DNA of 64,000 nucleotides from SVTX01 sp045660325 (GTDB lineage Bacteria > Bacillota > Clostridia > Oscillospirales > CAG-272): contig JAZRDO010000022.1 in the NCBI GenBank assembly GCA_045660325.1, forward strand, positions 1 through 64,000, in the 5' to 3' direction. How positions within the stretch are numbered: position 1 is the stretch's first letter; each line of letters starts with the position of its first letter. This document shows positions 1 to 8,743 of the stretch, piece by piece. A program made the translations under genes and the position numbers. The notes under the pieces are model-generated. The model was not told the origin of the DNA, made no database searches, and was given only the letters and a program-made list of their open reading frames with translations.

Positions 1-258
1 AATGTGGAAAATCTCTCCTTCGGAGCAACCATCTGTGCAGAGCGATGTGCAATAGCAAAAGCTGTTTCGGATGGAGAAAAAGATTTCTCTGCTATTGCGG
101 TATACGCCGGTGAAAAATTCACCTCACCCTGCGGAATCTGCCTCCAGACCATAGCTGAATTTTCAAAGGATATTGACATAATCCTCGCAGACGGAGATAG
201 CATAAAAGTATACAAATTACAAGACCTTATGCCCATAAGTGCAATACCGATAGAATAG
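1..258 (+). CDS. cdd: Cytidine deaminase, C-terminal part (5' end outside window)
   Basis: Hydrolytic deamination of cytidine and deoxycytidine to uridine forms in pyrimidine salvage, in the cytosol. The frame is open from base 1 (Asn-Val-Glu-Asn), so the gene starts upstream. The family's zinc site is visible: a CAER motif, whose Cys is a zinc ligand and whose Glu is the proton shuttle, and an SPCGIC motif supplying the other two Cys ligands. The 85 visible codons fit a family length of about 130. One oddity is that the usual CRQ after the second motif reads CLQ. The deaminase assignment is clear; a blasticidin-S-deaminase-like relative cannot be excluded from the fragment. Confidence 0.88.
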   Translation, partial: NVENLSFGATICAERCAIAKAVSDGEKDFSAIAVYAGEKFTSPCGICLQTIAEFSKDIDIILADGDSIKVYKLQDLMPISAIPIE

Positions 259-279
259 AAGAAAATTTGCAAAATTAAC

Positions 280-308
280 TTGACAAGCAACACAAAAATA
301 TGTATAAT
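280..308 (+). promoter_or_regulatory. Sigma-A type promoter for the tRNA cluster
   Basis: TTGACA at 280-285 and TATAAT at 303-308 with a 17-base spacer, 19 bases before tRNA-Asp. Both boxes are perfect consensus, as expected for a stable-RNA promoter. Confidence 0.85.
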
Positions 309-327
309 ATTCAAGTATTGCAAATGT

Positions 328-404
328 GGCCCGGTAGTTCAGTTGGTTAGAACGCTAGCCTGTCACGCTAGAGGTCGTGGGTTCGAGTCCCATCCGGGTC
401 GCCA
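328..404 (+). tRNA. tRNA-Asp (GTC)
   Basis: A full cloverleaf folds: acceptor GGCCCGG pairs with CCGGGTC (one G-U), the anticodon stem CTAGC/GCTAG encloses loop CTGTCAC with anticodon GTC at 362-364, and a GGTTCGAGTCC T-arm is present. CCA is encoded at 402-404. It is the first of three tRNAs transcribed together. Confidence 0.96.
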
Positions 405-421
405 ACAAAATATTTTTACAC

Positions 422-497
422 GCGGATTTAGCTCATTTGGTAGAGCGTCGCCTTGCCAAGGCGAAGGTGGCGGGTTCGAGCCCCGTAATCCGCTCCA
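422..497 (+). tRNA. tRNA-Gly (GCC)
   Basis: Acceptor GCGGATT pairs with AATCCGC. The anticodon stem TCGCC/GGCGA encloses loop TTGCCAA with anticodon GCC. CCA is encoded at 495-497. It lies 17 bases after tRNA-Asp in the same transcript. Confidence 0.96.
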
Positions 498-505
498 ATT
501 TTTAT

Positions 506-580
506 GGTAGCGTAGCCAAGTGGTAAGGCCCCGGTCTGCAACACCGTTATCCGCCGGTTCAAATCCGGCCGCTACCTCCA
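506..580 (+). tRNA. tRNA-Cys (GCA)
   Basis: Acceptor GGTAGCG pairs with CGCTACC and CCA is encoded at 578-580. The anticodon loop CTGCAAC gives anticodon GCA. The outermost anticodon-stem pair is a mismatch; the other arms are regular. Confidence 0.93.
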
Positions 581-588
581 AACAAAAG

Positions 589-620
589 AGCACTGCGAGA
601 TCAGTGCTTTTTGTTTTTTT
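589..620 (+). terminator. Intrinsic terminator of the tRNA cluster
   Basis: A 7-bp stem (589-595 with 602-608) is followed by a long T-rich run. A second, independent hairpin follows. Confidence 0.85.
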
Positions 621-621
621 A

Positions 622-646
622 AAGCACCCCTCGGGGTGCTTTTTTG
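622..646 (+). terminator. Second intrinsic terminator after the tRNA cluster
   Basis: An 8-bp AGCACCCC/GGGGTGCT stem with a two-base loop and a T6 tail. It backs up the hairpin just upstream, a common arrangement after strongly transcribed tRNA operons. Confidence 0.85.
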
Positions 647-664
647 CTTGCGCGAACAAAAAAC

Positions 665-693
665 TTGACTAATTTGCGGATTTATGGTAAAAT
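665..693 (+). promoter_or_regulatory. Promoter of the FGGY kinase / 5'-nucleotidase operon
   Basis: TTGACT at 665-670 and TAAAAT at 688-693 with a 17-base spacer, about 30 bases before the ribosome binding site of the kinase. Confidence 0.65.
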
Positions 694-724
694 GAACGTA
701 GAAAATATTTTTGGGAGGCGGAGT

Positions 725-2269
725 ATGAAGAAATTTTTAGGTATTGAGCTCGGCTCAACACGAATAAAGTCGGTGCTTATCGACGAGAATGCCTGCGTTT
801 TGGCGCAGGGTGGCTACGAGTGGGAAAATATGCTCGTTGACGGGCTTTGGTCGTATTCTCTTGACAAGGTTGAAGAAGGACTTCAGGTTAGCTTTGCGGA
901 GCTGTCGGCAAGCTATAAGGCAAAATTCGGCGAGGCTCTCGACTCCGTTGACGCGATGGGTATTTCGGCTATGATGCACGGCTATCTCGCGTTTGACTGT
1001 GATGACAATTTGCTCGCACCCTTCAGAACATGGAGAAACACCAACACCGAGGCGGCGGCTGACGAGCTTTCGGAGCTTTTCAAGTTCAACGTGCCCATGC
1101 GCTGGAGCATTTCTCATTACTATCAGGCGATTTTGAACGGAGAGGCGCACATTCCGAGTGTCGCATTCTTTACGACGCTTGCGGGCTACGTGCATTACAG
1201 ACTCACGGGCAGAAAGGTGCTTGGTATAGGCGACGCGTCGGGTATGTTTCCCATAAGCGGCAATGATTATGACGGTGAGATGATAGAAAAATTCAATGCT
1301 CTTTTGAATAAAAAGGGAATTGATGCTCGCGTTGAGGCTCTTATGCCTAAGGTTTTATGCGCGGGCGAGGATGCGGGAGTCTTAACCGAGGACGGCGCAA
1401 AATGGCTTGATCCTACGGGAGTCTTCAAGGCGGGCTGCATAATGTGTCCTCCTGAGGGCGATGCGGGAACGGGAATGGTTGCTACCAACAGTATCACACC
1501 CCGAACTGCGAACATTTCCGCGGGCACGTCGGCGTTCCTTATGGCTGTTCTTGAGAAGCCTCTCTCTTCGTATTACAAGGAGATCGATATAGTTACCACG
1601 CCTCACGGCTCTCCTGTGGCTATGGTACACGTGAATAATTTTGCATCCGAGATCACCGCGTGGACAAATCTTTTTGATGAGGTTGTGAATATGTGCGGTG
1701 GCGAGATAGGTCGCGGCAAGCTCTTTGATCTGCTTTATGCGAAATCCCTTGAGGCGGATGAAAATTGCGGCGGACTTATGGGATATAACTTCCTTGCGGG
1801 CGAGCCCATTGTGGGAGTTGCGAGTGGAATTCCGCTTATCGCGAGAACACCCGACGGCAGGCTTACCCTTGCGAACTTTATGAAGATGCACATATATTCC
1901 GCGCTCGGCTCTTTGGCTCTTGGCTGTGAGCTGTTATCAAAGGAAGACGTTGCGATTGATAGTGTTTACGGACACGGTGGATTTTTCAAGTCTCCCTTTG
2001 TCGGTCAGTCCGCAATGTCAGCGGCGATCGGCGCGCCCGTAACCGTTATGAAGAATGCGGGTGAGGGCGGTGCATGGGGTATTGCGATTCTTGCACTTTT
2101 CGCATATTCGGATTGCGATGATCTTGAGAAATGTCTCTCGGCTATCTTTGAGTCGGCGGAGAAGTCTACGGTTTCGGCGGACGAGAATGAAACCTATTCG
2201 TTTAAGAGATTCCTTGAAAAATACAAGAGAGGTCTTGCAGTTGAAAAGCTTGCGGCAGATCTTATCTAA
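725..2269 (+). CDS. FGGY-family carbohydrate kinase (xylulokinase-like)
   Basis: ATP-dependent phosphorylation of a sugar or polyol in the cytosol; the substrate cannot be fixed from sequence. The 514 residues are the family's usual size. The N-terminus carries the ASKHA phosphate loop (GIELGSTRIKS), and a second glycine-rich segment (EGDAGTGMVATN, then SAGTS) near residues 245-270 is typical of the ATP side. The ATG at 725 is chosen because GGAGGCGG sits just upstream; the frame is open further 5', but without a ribosome binding site. A 5'-nucleotidase follows 23 bases later, probably in the same transcript, which hints at nucleoside or pentose salvage. This is inference only; related enzymes act on xylulose, ribulose or erythritol. 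Confidence 0.85.
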   Translation: MKKFLGIELGSTRIKSVLIDENACVLAQGGYEWENMLVDGLWSYSLDKVEEGLQVSFAELSASYKAKFGEALDSVDAMGISAMMHGYLAFDCDDNLLAPFRTWRNTNTEAAADELSELFKFNVPMRWSISHYYQAILNGEAHIPSVAFFTTLAGYVHYRLTGRKVLGIGDASGMFPISGNDYDGEMIEKFNALLNKKGIDARVEALMPKVLCAGEDAGVLTEDGAKWLDPTGVFKAGCIMCPPEGDAGTGMVATNSITPRTANISAGTSAFLMAVLEKPLSSYYKEIDIVTTPHGSPVAMVHVNNFASEITAWTNLFDEVVNMCGGEIGRGKLFDLLYAKSLEADENCGGLMGYNFLAGEPIVGVASGIPLIARTPDGRLTLANFMKMHIYSALGSLALGCELLSKEDVAIDSVYGHGGFFKSPFVGQSAMSAAIGAPVTVMKNAGEGGAWGIAILALFAYSDCDDLEKCLSAIFESAEKSTVSADENETYSFKRFLEKYKRGLAVEKLAADLI

Positions 2270-2292
2270 TATAAAGTTAAGAGGTGAAAATT

Positions 2293-4191
2293 ATGAATTT
2301 CAAGCGCATTTGTACTTTACTTATCGCAGTATTATTAATTTGTTCTACCTTTGTTGTTATGCCACTGGCGGACGCTCCGCAGGATGAGGCAACTATTCTT
2401 TTTACACACGACCTGCACTCCCACCTTCTTCCCGCTAAAAACGAGTCGGGCGTGGGTGAATACGGTGGCTACGCGCGTCTTATGACGGTCATCAAGGAGC
2501 AGAAGGCGAAGGCGCCCGGCGCAATTCTTGTTGACGGTGGCGACTTTTCTATGGGCTCGCTCTTCCAGACCGCGTATGCGACAACGGCTATTGAGCTTCG
2601 TATGATGGGAGCTATGGGCTTTGATGCGACCACGTTTGGTAATCACGAGTTTGATTACCTCCAGTCGGGACTTAAATCCATGCTTAACGCAGCAGTAGCT
2701 AGCGGAGACAGACTTCCGCCCATCGTTTGCTCAAACTATCTGCCGCCTCGTGAGGGTCAGGACGGATATGATGCGGAGCTGTGGGAGGCATATAACGACT
2801 ACGGCGTTAAGGACTATATAATTATTGAACGAGAAGGCATTTATTACGCGATATTCGGCGTGTTCGGTGTCGACGCCGACGACTGCGCGCCCAATTCGGG
2901 AATGGTCTTTGAGGACATGGCGGCCGCGGCAAAGCGCACGGTCAACGCGGCGGTTTCGGAATGTGAAGCTAAGTACGGCGAGCATCCTATCGTGATCGCG
3001 CTCTCCCATGCGGGTACTGAGGACGGCGCGGGCGAGGACTATGATCTTGCAAAGGCCGTTGATGGCATTGACGTAATTATTTCGGGACATACGCATACGA
3101 CGCTCAGCGAGCCCATATCCGTGAACGGTACTCTTATCGTTTCGGCGGCTGAATACGGAAAGAATCTCGGTGTTTTGAAGCTGAAATTCAATGGTGAATC
3201 CGTTTCTCTTGCAAGCTACGAGCTTATCCCCGTTGATGAGACCGTTGCCGAGGACCCTGTTATTGCCACTATGGTTGAGGGATACAAGGCAAAGGTTGAG
3301 GAGGAGTACCTCTCCAAGTACGGCTATACTTTTGATAAGGTCGTTGTAAATAATACCTATAAATTTGATACAGTTGACGAGGTTTATGCGACACAGCACG
3401 AATCTACGCTTGGTAATCTTATTGCGGACGCGTACAAATGGGCGGTAGAGAAGGCGACGGGCAAGAAGGTCGATATGGCAGTAACCGCTACGGGAGTTAT
3501 CAGAGGAAGCGTGCCGATCGGAGACGTTACCGTTTCGGATGCATTCAATATAGCGTCTCTCGGTGTTGGCACGGAGGGAGAGCTTATCGGAATTTATCTT
3601 ACAGGTAAGGACTTGAAGAACGCTATTGAGCTTGACGCGTCCATTCAGCCCCTTATGACCTCGGCGCAGCTCTTTATGTCCGGTGTTGAATATTCCTTCA
3701 ATACGTACAGGATGATATTCAACAAGGTTGATTACGCGCGCTTACGCCGTGATGACGGATCGCTTGAGAAAATCCAAAACGACGAGCTTTATTTCGTGGT
3801 TGCGGGTATGTATATGGGTCAGATGCTCGGCTCGGTTGAGGAGACCTCCTTCGGTCTTATCTCTATCACGCCCCGAGATGCCGACGGTAACCCCATCGCC
3901 ACCGAGGATCTTGTGGATCACGTTATCAAGGACGAGAACGGAAATCCCTTGAAGGAATGGTACGCGCTTGCGGATTACCTTGACAATATGGGCGGCAAGA
4001 TGGATGAGAGATACGAGAAGCCCGACGGACGAAAGGTCGTTTATTCCAGCCTCAATCCCATCAAGCTTTTGAAGAACCCCAATATCTTTACGATCGTAGT
4101 AGTGCTTGTTGCACTTATCGTTATAGGCGGTATTGCCGTTGGCGTTTACTTTATCGTTCGCGCTATCAAGAGAAAAAAGCATAAAAAATAA
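2293..4191 (+). CDS. Secreted, C-terminally anchored 5'-nucleotidase (UshA/CD73 family)
   Basis: Hydrolyses extracellular nucleotides or related phosphoesters so that nucleosides can be recovered. It has 632 residues: a signal peptide at about 1-28, a calcineurin-like metallophosphoesterase domain, and a 5'-nucleotidase C-terminal domain from about residue 350. The metal-binding motifs are visible in order: HDLHSH, DGGDFSMGS, GNHEFD, LSHAG and GHTHT. A hydrophobic segment near residues 600-622 followed by lysines and arginines anchors it with the enzyme outside. Start 2293 is preferred over an ATG nine bases upstream because GAGGTG at 2281 is well spaced. It is co-transcribed with the FGGY kinase. 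Confidence 0.9.
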   Translation: MNFKRICTLLIAVLLICSTFVVMPLADAPQDEATILFTHDLHSHLLPAKNESGVGEYGGYARLMTVIKEQKAKAPGAILVDGGDFSMGSLFQTAYATTAIELRMMGAMGFDATTFGNHEFDYLQSGLKSMLNAAVASGDRLPPIVCSNYLPPREGQDGYDAELWEAYNDYGVKDYIIIEREGIYYAIFGVFGVDADDCAPNSGMVFEDMAAAAKRTVNAAVSECEAKYGEHPIVIALSHAGTEDGAGEDYDLAKAVDGIDVIISGHTHTTLSEPISVNGTLIVSAAEYGKNLGVLKLKFNGESVSLASYELIPVDETVAEDPVIATMVEGYKAKVEEEYLSKYGYTFDKVVVNNTYKFDTVDEVYATQHESTLGNLIADAYKWAVEKATGKKVDMAVTATGVIRGSVPIGDVTVSDAFNIASLGVGTEGELIGIYLTGKDLKNAIELDASIQPLMTSAQLFMSGVEYSFNTYRMIFNKVDYARLRRDDGSLEKIQNDELYFVVAGMYMGQMLGSVEETSFGLISITPRDADGNPIATEDLVDHVIKDENGNPLKEWYALADYLDNMGGKMDERYEKPDGRKVVYSSLNPIKLLKNPNIFTIVVVLVALIVIGGIAVGVYFIVRAIKRKKHKK

Positions 4192-4197
4192 AAATTG

Positions 4198-4235
4198 AAC
4201 CGCCCTTTCGGATTTCCGAAAGGGCGGTTTTTATT
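4198..4235. terminator. Bidirectional terminator between 5'-nucleotidase and pullulanase
   Basis: A 14-bp perfect stem (4198-4211 with 4216-4229), flanked by A-rich sequence on the left and T-rich sequence on the right. It can stop both convergent transcripts. Confidence 0.9.
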
Positions 4236-4246
4236 TGCTTTAAATA

Positions 4247-6925
4247 TTAGCCGTTAAGCGCGTTATCGTTAACGAATACAACTGCGCTGTAAGCGGGAAT
4301 AGTGATCTGACCCTCGCAGGGAACAGGTGCGCCGTCCATAACGCCTACGCCGTTAATAACCATATTCCAAGTGCCTGTAAGGTTGTATGTCATTGCCTCG
4401 CCCGTGGGGTTGGAAATGATAAGAGCCTTACTGCCCATATGGTTGTCAAGTGTGATCGCCGCTCTGCCGTTTTCAAGCTGGCTTGCGGTTACTGCGGAGG
4501 AAACGGATCTGAAGATGCTGTAAGTATTTCTTACACGAATGAGCTCGCGGTAGTAGAGCATCATTTCGTATTCGTTGTTGCCTTCCTTCAGTACCGACCA
4601 GTCGATATTGTTGATAGCGTCGCTTGATTTGTAGGAGTTTTCATCGCCGTCCTTCGTGCGGAGCATTTCCTCGCCCGCCTGGAAGAATACAGTACCCTTG
4701 GAGATCATAAGGATCGTTGCGCCAAGACGGTTCATAGCGAGTCTTGTTTCGAGAGAATCGTTGCCGTTTGAGAGGATGAGCTTATCCCACAACGTGTTGT
4801 TGTCGTGTGCGCTCATGTAGTTTACTACCATTGCCTTGGTTACTGTCCAGCTTGTGCCTGCGCCCGAGCCACCCTTGATACCGAAGAGAACGTTCGGGAA
4901 GGAGCCTGCGCCGTTGCCGCTGATATAACCCTTGGAAGTCGCGGTAAATACGCTACCCTTAAGTCCGTCGCGGATCGCGTCATTGAATACCGCAATGCCG
5001 CCGATAGCGCCGTCAAGAGGCTTGATCTTGCTTATCTGGGACTGGTTAGCCATGGGGCTTCCATCGTTCGTAGAGCCCATTGTCCAGCCTTCACCGTAGA
5101 TGATAGCCTCGGGGTTAACGGAGTGGATCGCGTTTTCAACCTCCTGCATTGTCTGAAGGTCGTGGAGACCCATAAGGTCGAAGCGGAAGCCGTCAAGGTC
5201 GTATTCCTCAGCCCAGTACTTTACGGAGTCAACCATAAACTTACCGAACATATATCTTTCGGATGCAGTATCGTTACCGCAGCCCGATGCGGAGGAGTTA
5301 GCGCCTGTAGCGGTGTATCTGTAATAGTAGTAGGGAACTATCTTGTTAAACGAGCTGTTCGCGTCGTACGTGTGGTTATATACCACGTCCATAACTACGC
5401 CGATGCCTGCCTCGTGGAGTGCCTTAACCATTTCCTTGTACTCTTTGATTCGTACTTCGCCGTGGTAGGGGTCTGTGGAATAGCTGCCCTCGGGCACGTT
5501 GTAGTTCTTGGGATCGTAGCCCCAGTTGAACTGACTGTCGGGATTTGCCTCGTCAACCGTTGCATAGTCGTAAACGGGGAGGAGATGAACGTGTGTGATG
5601 CCGAGATTTACAAGGTAGTCAACGCCAACACTTTCGCCGTGCTCGTTAACGAGTCCGCGCTCCGTGAATGCGAGGTACTTACCCTTGTACTGAGATGTTG
5701 CAATCTTGTTGGAGAAGTCTCTTACGTGTACCTCCCAGATAGTTGCATCCGAGTAGGTCTTAATGCCTGTTGAGAATTCTGCGCCCCAGCCCTCGGGATT
5801 AGTGAGGGAGAGGTCAACTACCATTCCTCGGTTACCGTTGAGGCCCGCAGCCTTTGCATAGGGGTCAACTGCCTCCTGTGTGCCGAGAGAGGTTGTTACG
5901 GAATACGTATAGTACGTACCGTGTCCGCATTCTGCGGTGTAAGACCATACGCCGCGGTCGCCGCGTGTCATATCAACGCTTGAGTAAGCCGAGCCGCCGT
6001 TACCTGCACTGAAGAGGTTGAGAACTACCTTGTATGTGGTAGGAGCCCATACCTTGAAGGTTGTTTTATTACCGTTAATAACTGCGCCGAGATCGTCGCC
6101 GTCGTATGTGTATTTGCTTATAAATTCTTCGCTATCGAATACGGAAGTGGGGACTACCGCCTTTTCGCCGTATCCCTCGATAACAACGCGGTAATTCTTC
6201 GCGATATCAAGCGTCTCGTCAAGCTCGATAATGCCGCTTGTTGCTTCCTTACCCATATTTGTAATGCTGAGAACTGTAAGCTCGCGGTCGCCCTCGTACA
6301 CCTTTACCTGACTGTACTTTGTAATAGCGGTTTTGGGTGTAATATTATACTGAATGCTGTGGAAATCCTTCATTCCTGCAAGCGTGAATTTTTTGATCAT
6401 TGTAAGTGTTTTGCCTCCGTCTTGGCTGGTATACTGTGCAGGGTCGCCACTCTTTAAGAAGATGAAGGTTTCCTTTCCTTCAATAACAGCGAAGCGGTCC
6501 TCGCTCGTCGCGTCCTTCGTAGCCTCGCCCCATGATGATCCGCCGGGATCGGAGCAGCCTGTACGAACGATAAAGCCGATCTGCTCGATTCCTTCGGGAA
6601 CGTTGAGAACTACTTTTGCGCCGTATTCGCAGGGATGCATAATGTATCCGGAGCCTTCCTTACCGTCCCACCAAGCCCAAAGGTCACAGTTTTCAATAAC
6701 GCCGGGATGCGACCAGTAGAACGTGATCTGGTTGTATCCGTCCTCTTTGGGAATTGTGTACTCGTCCTCGGGCGGTCTCCAATCGCCGCCGTTATCACCA
6801 CCGCCGTCCGTGGTGGGTTCCTCGGGGGTGTTACCGCCGCCTTGGTTGCATGCGGTAAGCGTCAATGAGAAGAGCATGATCAAAGCGAGTAATAGGGAAA
6901 TGATGCGTGGGGTTCTTGATTTCAT
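4247..6925 (-). CDS. pulA: Type I pullulanase, secreted lipoprotein
   Basis: Debranching enzyme that cleaves alpha-1,6 links in pullulan, glycogen and starch at the cell surface. It has 892 residues: a lipoprotein signal with lipobox LTAC (lipidated Cys26), a Gly/Asp-rich linker, a CBM41-like starch-binding module (about 55-170), an unassigned beta region, a CBM48 (about 265-360) and a GH13 barrel. The family motif YNWGYDP reads FNWGYDP. Catalytic residues are visible: nucleophile D583 (DGFRFD), acid/base E612 (YGEGW) and transition-state stabiliser D708 (SAHDNN). It diverges from malQ, and a LacI-type operator lies in its 5' leader, so maltodextrin control is likely. Confidence 0.95.
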   Translation of the reverse strand: MKSRTPRIISLLLALIMLFSLTLTACNQGGGNTPEEPTTDGGGDNGGDWRPPEDEYTIPKEDGYNQITFYWSHPGVIENCDLWAWWDGKEGSGYIMHPCEYGAKVVLNVPEGIEQIGFIVRTGCSDPGGSSWGEATKDATSEDRFAVIEGKETFIFLKSGDPAQYTSQDGGKTLTMIKKFTLAGMKDFHSIQYNITPKTAITKYSQVKVYEGDRELTVLSITNMGKEATSGIIELDETLDIAKNYRVVIEGYGEKAVVPTSVFDSEEFISKYTYDGDDLGAVINGNKTTFKVWAPTTYKVVLNLFSAGNGGSAYSSVDMTRGDRGVWSYTAECGHGTYYTYSVTTSLGTQEAVDPYAKAAGLNGNRGMVVDLSLTNPEGWGAEFSTGIKTYSDATIWEVHVRDFSNKIATSQYKGKYLAFTERGLVNEHGESVGVDYLVNLGITHVHLLPVYDYATVDEANPDSQFNWGYDPKNYNVPEGSYSTDPYHGEVRIKEYKEMVKALHEAGIGVVMDVVYNHTYDANSSFNKIVPYYYYRYTATGANSSASGCGNDTASERYMFGKFMVDSVKYWAEEYDLDGFRFDLMGLHDLQTMQEVENAIHSVNPEAIIYGEGWTMGSTNDGSPMANQSQISKIKPLDGAIGGIAVFNDAIRDGLKGSVFTATSKGYISGNGAGSFPNVLFGIKGGSGAGTSWTVTKAMVVNYMSAHDNNTLWDKLILSNGNDSLETRLAMNRLGATILMISKGTVFFQAGEEMLRTKDGDENSYKSSDAINNIDWSVLKEGNNEYEMMLYYRELIRVRNTYSIFRSVSSAVTASQLENGRAAITLDNHMGSKALIISNPTGEAMTYNLTGTWNMVINGVGVMDGAPVPCEGQITIPAYSAVVFVNDNALNG

Positions 6926-6992
6926 AATTCACCTCGTACATAAAAAATAATGAAATGAATCTTTGAAAGGTTTGCCGGTCTTTGAAAAAGGG

Positions 6993-7002
6993 GAAACGTT
7001 TC
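6993..7002. promoter_or_regulatory. LacI-family-type operator in the pulA leader
   Basis: Perfect 10-bp palindrome GAAACGTTTC with the central CG typical of LacI/GalR, MalR and CcpA sites. It lies 16-26 bases downstream of the pulA -10 box, where a bound repressor would block initiation. Which protein binds is unknown; no LacI-type gene lies in the window. Confidence 0.6.
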
Positions 7003-7018
7003 TGGGATTGCTGTAACC

Positions 7019-7047
7019 ATTATATCATAGCTTTTTGTTTTTTTCAA
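7019..7047 (-). promoter_or_regulatory. pulA promoter
   Basis: On the minus strand, TTGAAA (complement of 7042-7047) and TATAAT (complement of 7019-7024) with a 17-base spacer, upstream of the palindromic operator and the pulA start. Confidence 0.8.
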
Positions 7048-7119
7048 TTGGTTTTGCGAAAAAAGTTGTGAAAAATGTTCAAATTTTGAATGTGAAGTTT
7101 GTGTTTTTTGGAGAATACT

Positions 7120-7133
7120 CCAAACGGTTACCT
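7120..7133. promoter_or_regulatory. Possible second LacI-type site next to the malQ promoter
   Basis: CCAAACGGTTACC is an imperfect inverted repeat around a CG step, about 10 bases upstream of the malQ -35 box. It resembles degenerate cre/MalR sites but is only partly symmetric. Confidence 0.3.
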
Positions 7134-7141
7134 GATTTCGC

Positions 7142-7170
7142 TTGACATACAACAGAAAAAGTGATAGAAT
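7142..7170 (+). promoter_or_regulatory. malQ promoter
   Basis: TTGACA at 7142-7147 and TAGAAT at 7165-7170, 17-base spacer, about 50 bases before the malQ start. Confidence 0.8.
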
Positions 7171-7219
7171 GATATCTGTAAAAGCAAAAATTTCCAATAC
7201 AGAAAAGAGGTCTTAAAAA

Positions 7220-8743
7220 ATGAAGGAACGTTTTGCGGGCATTTTATTGCCGATTACCGCATTGCCCTCACCGTACGGAGTAGGAACGATGGGCGCGGGA
7301 GCCAGAAGCTTTGTGGATTTTCTTAACAAGGCAAAACAAAAGGTATGGCAGGTTTTACCCTTGGTACCAACGGGATACGGAGATTCACCGTATTCGTCAT
7401 CCTGTGCAATTGCAGGAAGCCCTTATCTTATCGATATTGAATCCTTGATAGAGCAGGGATTACTTACAAGAGCTGAGGCGGAGGAATACACCTGTCAGTT
7501 TGAATATAATCCTAACCGTGTAAAGTATGAGGCGTTGTTCTATCGCAGAATTCCGCTTTTAAAGCTCGCATTCTCTCGCTTTGACAAGAGAACACCCGCG
7601 TTTGTAGACTTTGTTCTTGGTGGAGAATATTCCGATTTTGCCGTGTTTATGGCAATTAAGGAGGCGCATAATTGGCAGGCGCTTTCAACGTGGGAATGGG
7701 AATATCGCGCGCGCGACGTGAAGGCTATGGATAAGTTCTTTACGGAGCACGAGGACGATATTTTGTTCTGGCAGTTTACACAGTACGAGTTCTTCCGTCA
7801 GTGGAGCGAGCTTAAAAAATATGCTAATGAGCGCGGTGTGGAAATTATGGGCGATATGCCGCTTTACGTTTCCGAGGATAGCGCGGAGGTGTGGGCCCAT
7901 CCTGAGCTGTTCTTGCTTAATGGCGACGGCGCGCCGAACGAGGTTGCGGGCGTTCCTCCCGATTATTTCAGCGAGGACGGTCAGCTCTGGGGCAACCCCT
8001 TGTATAATTGGGAAAAGATGAAGCAGAACGGATACGCGTGGTGGACGGCGCGACTTAAAAAGGCGCTTTCTATGTACGATATCGTGAGAATCGACCATTT
8101 CCGTGGATTTGACCGCTTCTATGCTATTCCCGCGGGCAGTGTAAATGCAAGGATCGGTCAGTGGTACGACGGACCGAAGGAGGCACTCTTTGAGGATAAG
8201 CTTGATTGGAAGATCGTAGCGGAGGACCTCGGCGTGCTTGATGACGGTGTTTACCGTCTGATGCGAAACGTTGGCTATCCCGGTATGAAGATACTTGAAT
8301 TTGCATTTGACGGAAATCCCAATCACGAGTTCAAGCCCTCTAATTGCGGAGAAAACTGTGTAATATATACGGGAACTCACGATAACGCGACACTTATCGA
8401 GCATCTTGAGGATATGGATGATAAGCAGAGAAATATCTTCTATACCGACGTAGCGAAGGAGTCGAGGAAGTTTAAGATAGGCTTCAGCTATGATCCCGAG
8501 CAGGTGGACAAGAGCGCTACTATGCGACGCGCGACTGAGGCGGTTATAAAGATGGCGTATGCGAGCCCTGCAAGATACGTGATTCTTCCTATGCAGGATC
8601 TGCTTTGCAAGGGTAGGAATGCCCGTATGAATTGTCCCGGAATTCTCAGCGAGAGCAACTGGAGCTGGCGCTGTGACGAGAGCGAAATCACCGATGCATT
8701 GGCGCAAAGATTAGCGGGGCTTGTTCATAAAAACGGCAGATAA
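7220..8743 (+). CDS. malQ: 4-alpha-glucanotransferase (amylomaltase), GH77
   Basis: Cytosolic disproportionation of maltodextrins: moves alpha-1,4-glucan chains between acceptors and frees glucose. The 507 residues and absence of a signal peptide fit the bacterial family. The N-terminal GILLPITALPSPYGVG stretch is characteristic. The catalytic triad is visible: nucleophile D292 (RIDHFRG), acid/base E335 (AEDLG) and D388 (THDN). Start at 7220 follows an AAGAGG ribosome binding site. It is transcribed away from pulA, so extracellular debranching and intracellular remodelling share one control region. It is separated from the downstream transporter operon by about 260 bases with their own promoter. 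Confidence 0.96.
   Translation: MKERFAGILLPITALPSPYGVGTMGAGARSFVDFLNKAKQKVWQVLPLVPTGYGDSPYSSSCAIAGSPYLIDIESLIEQGLLTRAEAEEYTCQFEYNPNRVKYEALFYRRIPLLKLAFSRFDKRTPAFVDFVLGGEYSDFAVFMAIKEAHNWQALSTWEWEYRARDVKAMDKFFTEHEDDILFWQFTQYEFFRQWSELKKYANERGVEIMGDMPLYVSEDSAEVWAHPELFLLNGDGAPNEVAGVPPDYFSEDGQLWGNPLYNWEKMKQNGYAWWTARLKKALSMYDIVRIDHFRGFDRFYAIPAGSVNARIGQWYDGPKEALFEDKLDWKIVAEDLGVLDDGVYRLMRNVGYPGMKILEFAFDGNPNHEFKPSNCGENCVIYTGTHDNATLIEHLEDMDDKQRNIFYTDVAKESRKFKIGFSYDPEQVDKSATMRRATEAVIKMAYASPARYVILPMQDLLCKGRNARMNCPGILSESNWSWRCDESEITDALAQRLAGLVHKNGR

Noticed and set aside
280..510. 76-codon open frame across the tRNA cluster
   Set aside because: It overlaps two complete tRNA genes and has no protein similarity.
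644..724. Longer N-terminus of the FGGY kinase
   Set aside because: It would cover the promoter and precede the GGAGGCGG site; the conserved kinase N-terminus begins at 725.
4805..5773. Long open frame (322 codons) on the plus strand opposite pulA
   Set aside because: It is antisense to the conserved GH13 region, has no ribosome binding site and no recognisable protein. GC-rich third positions of pulA keep it open by chance.
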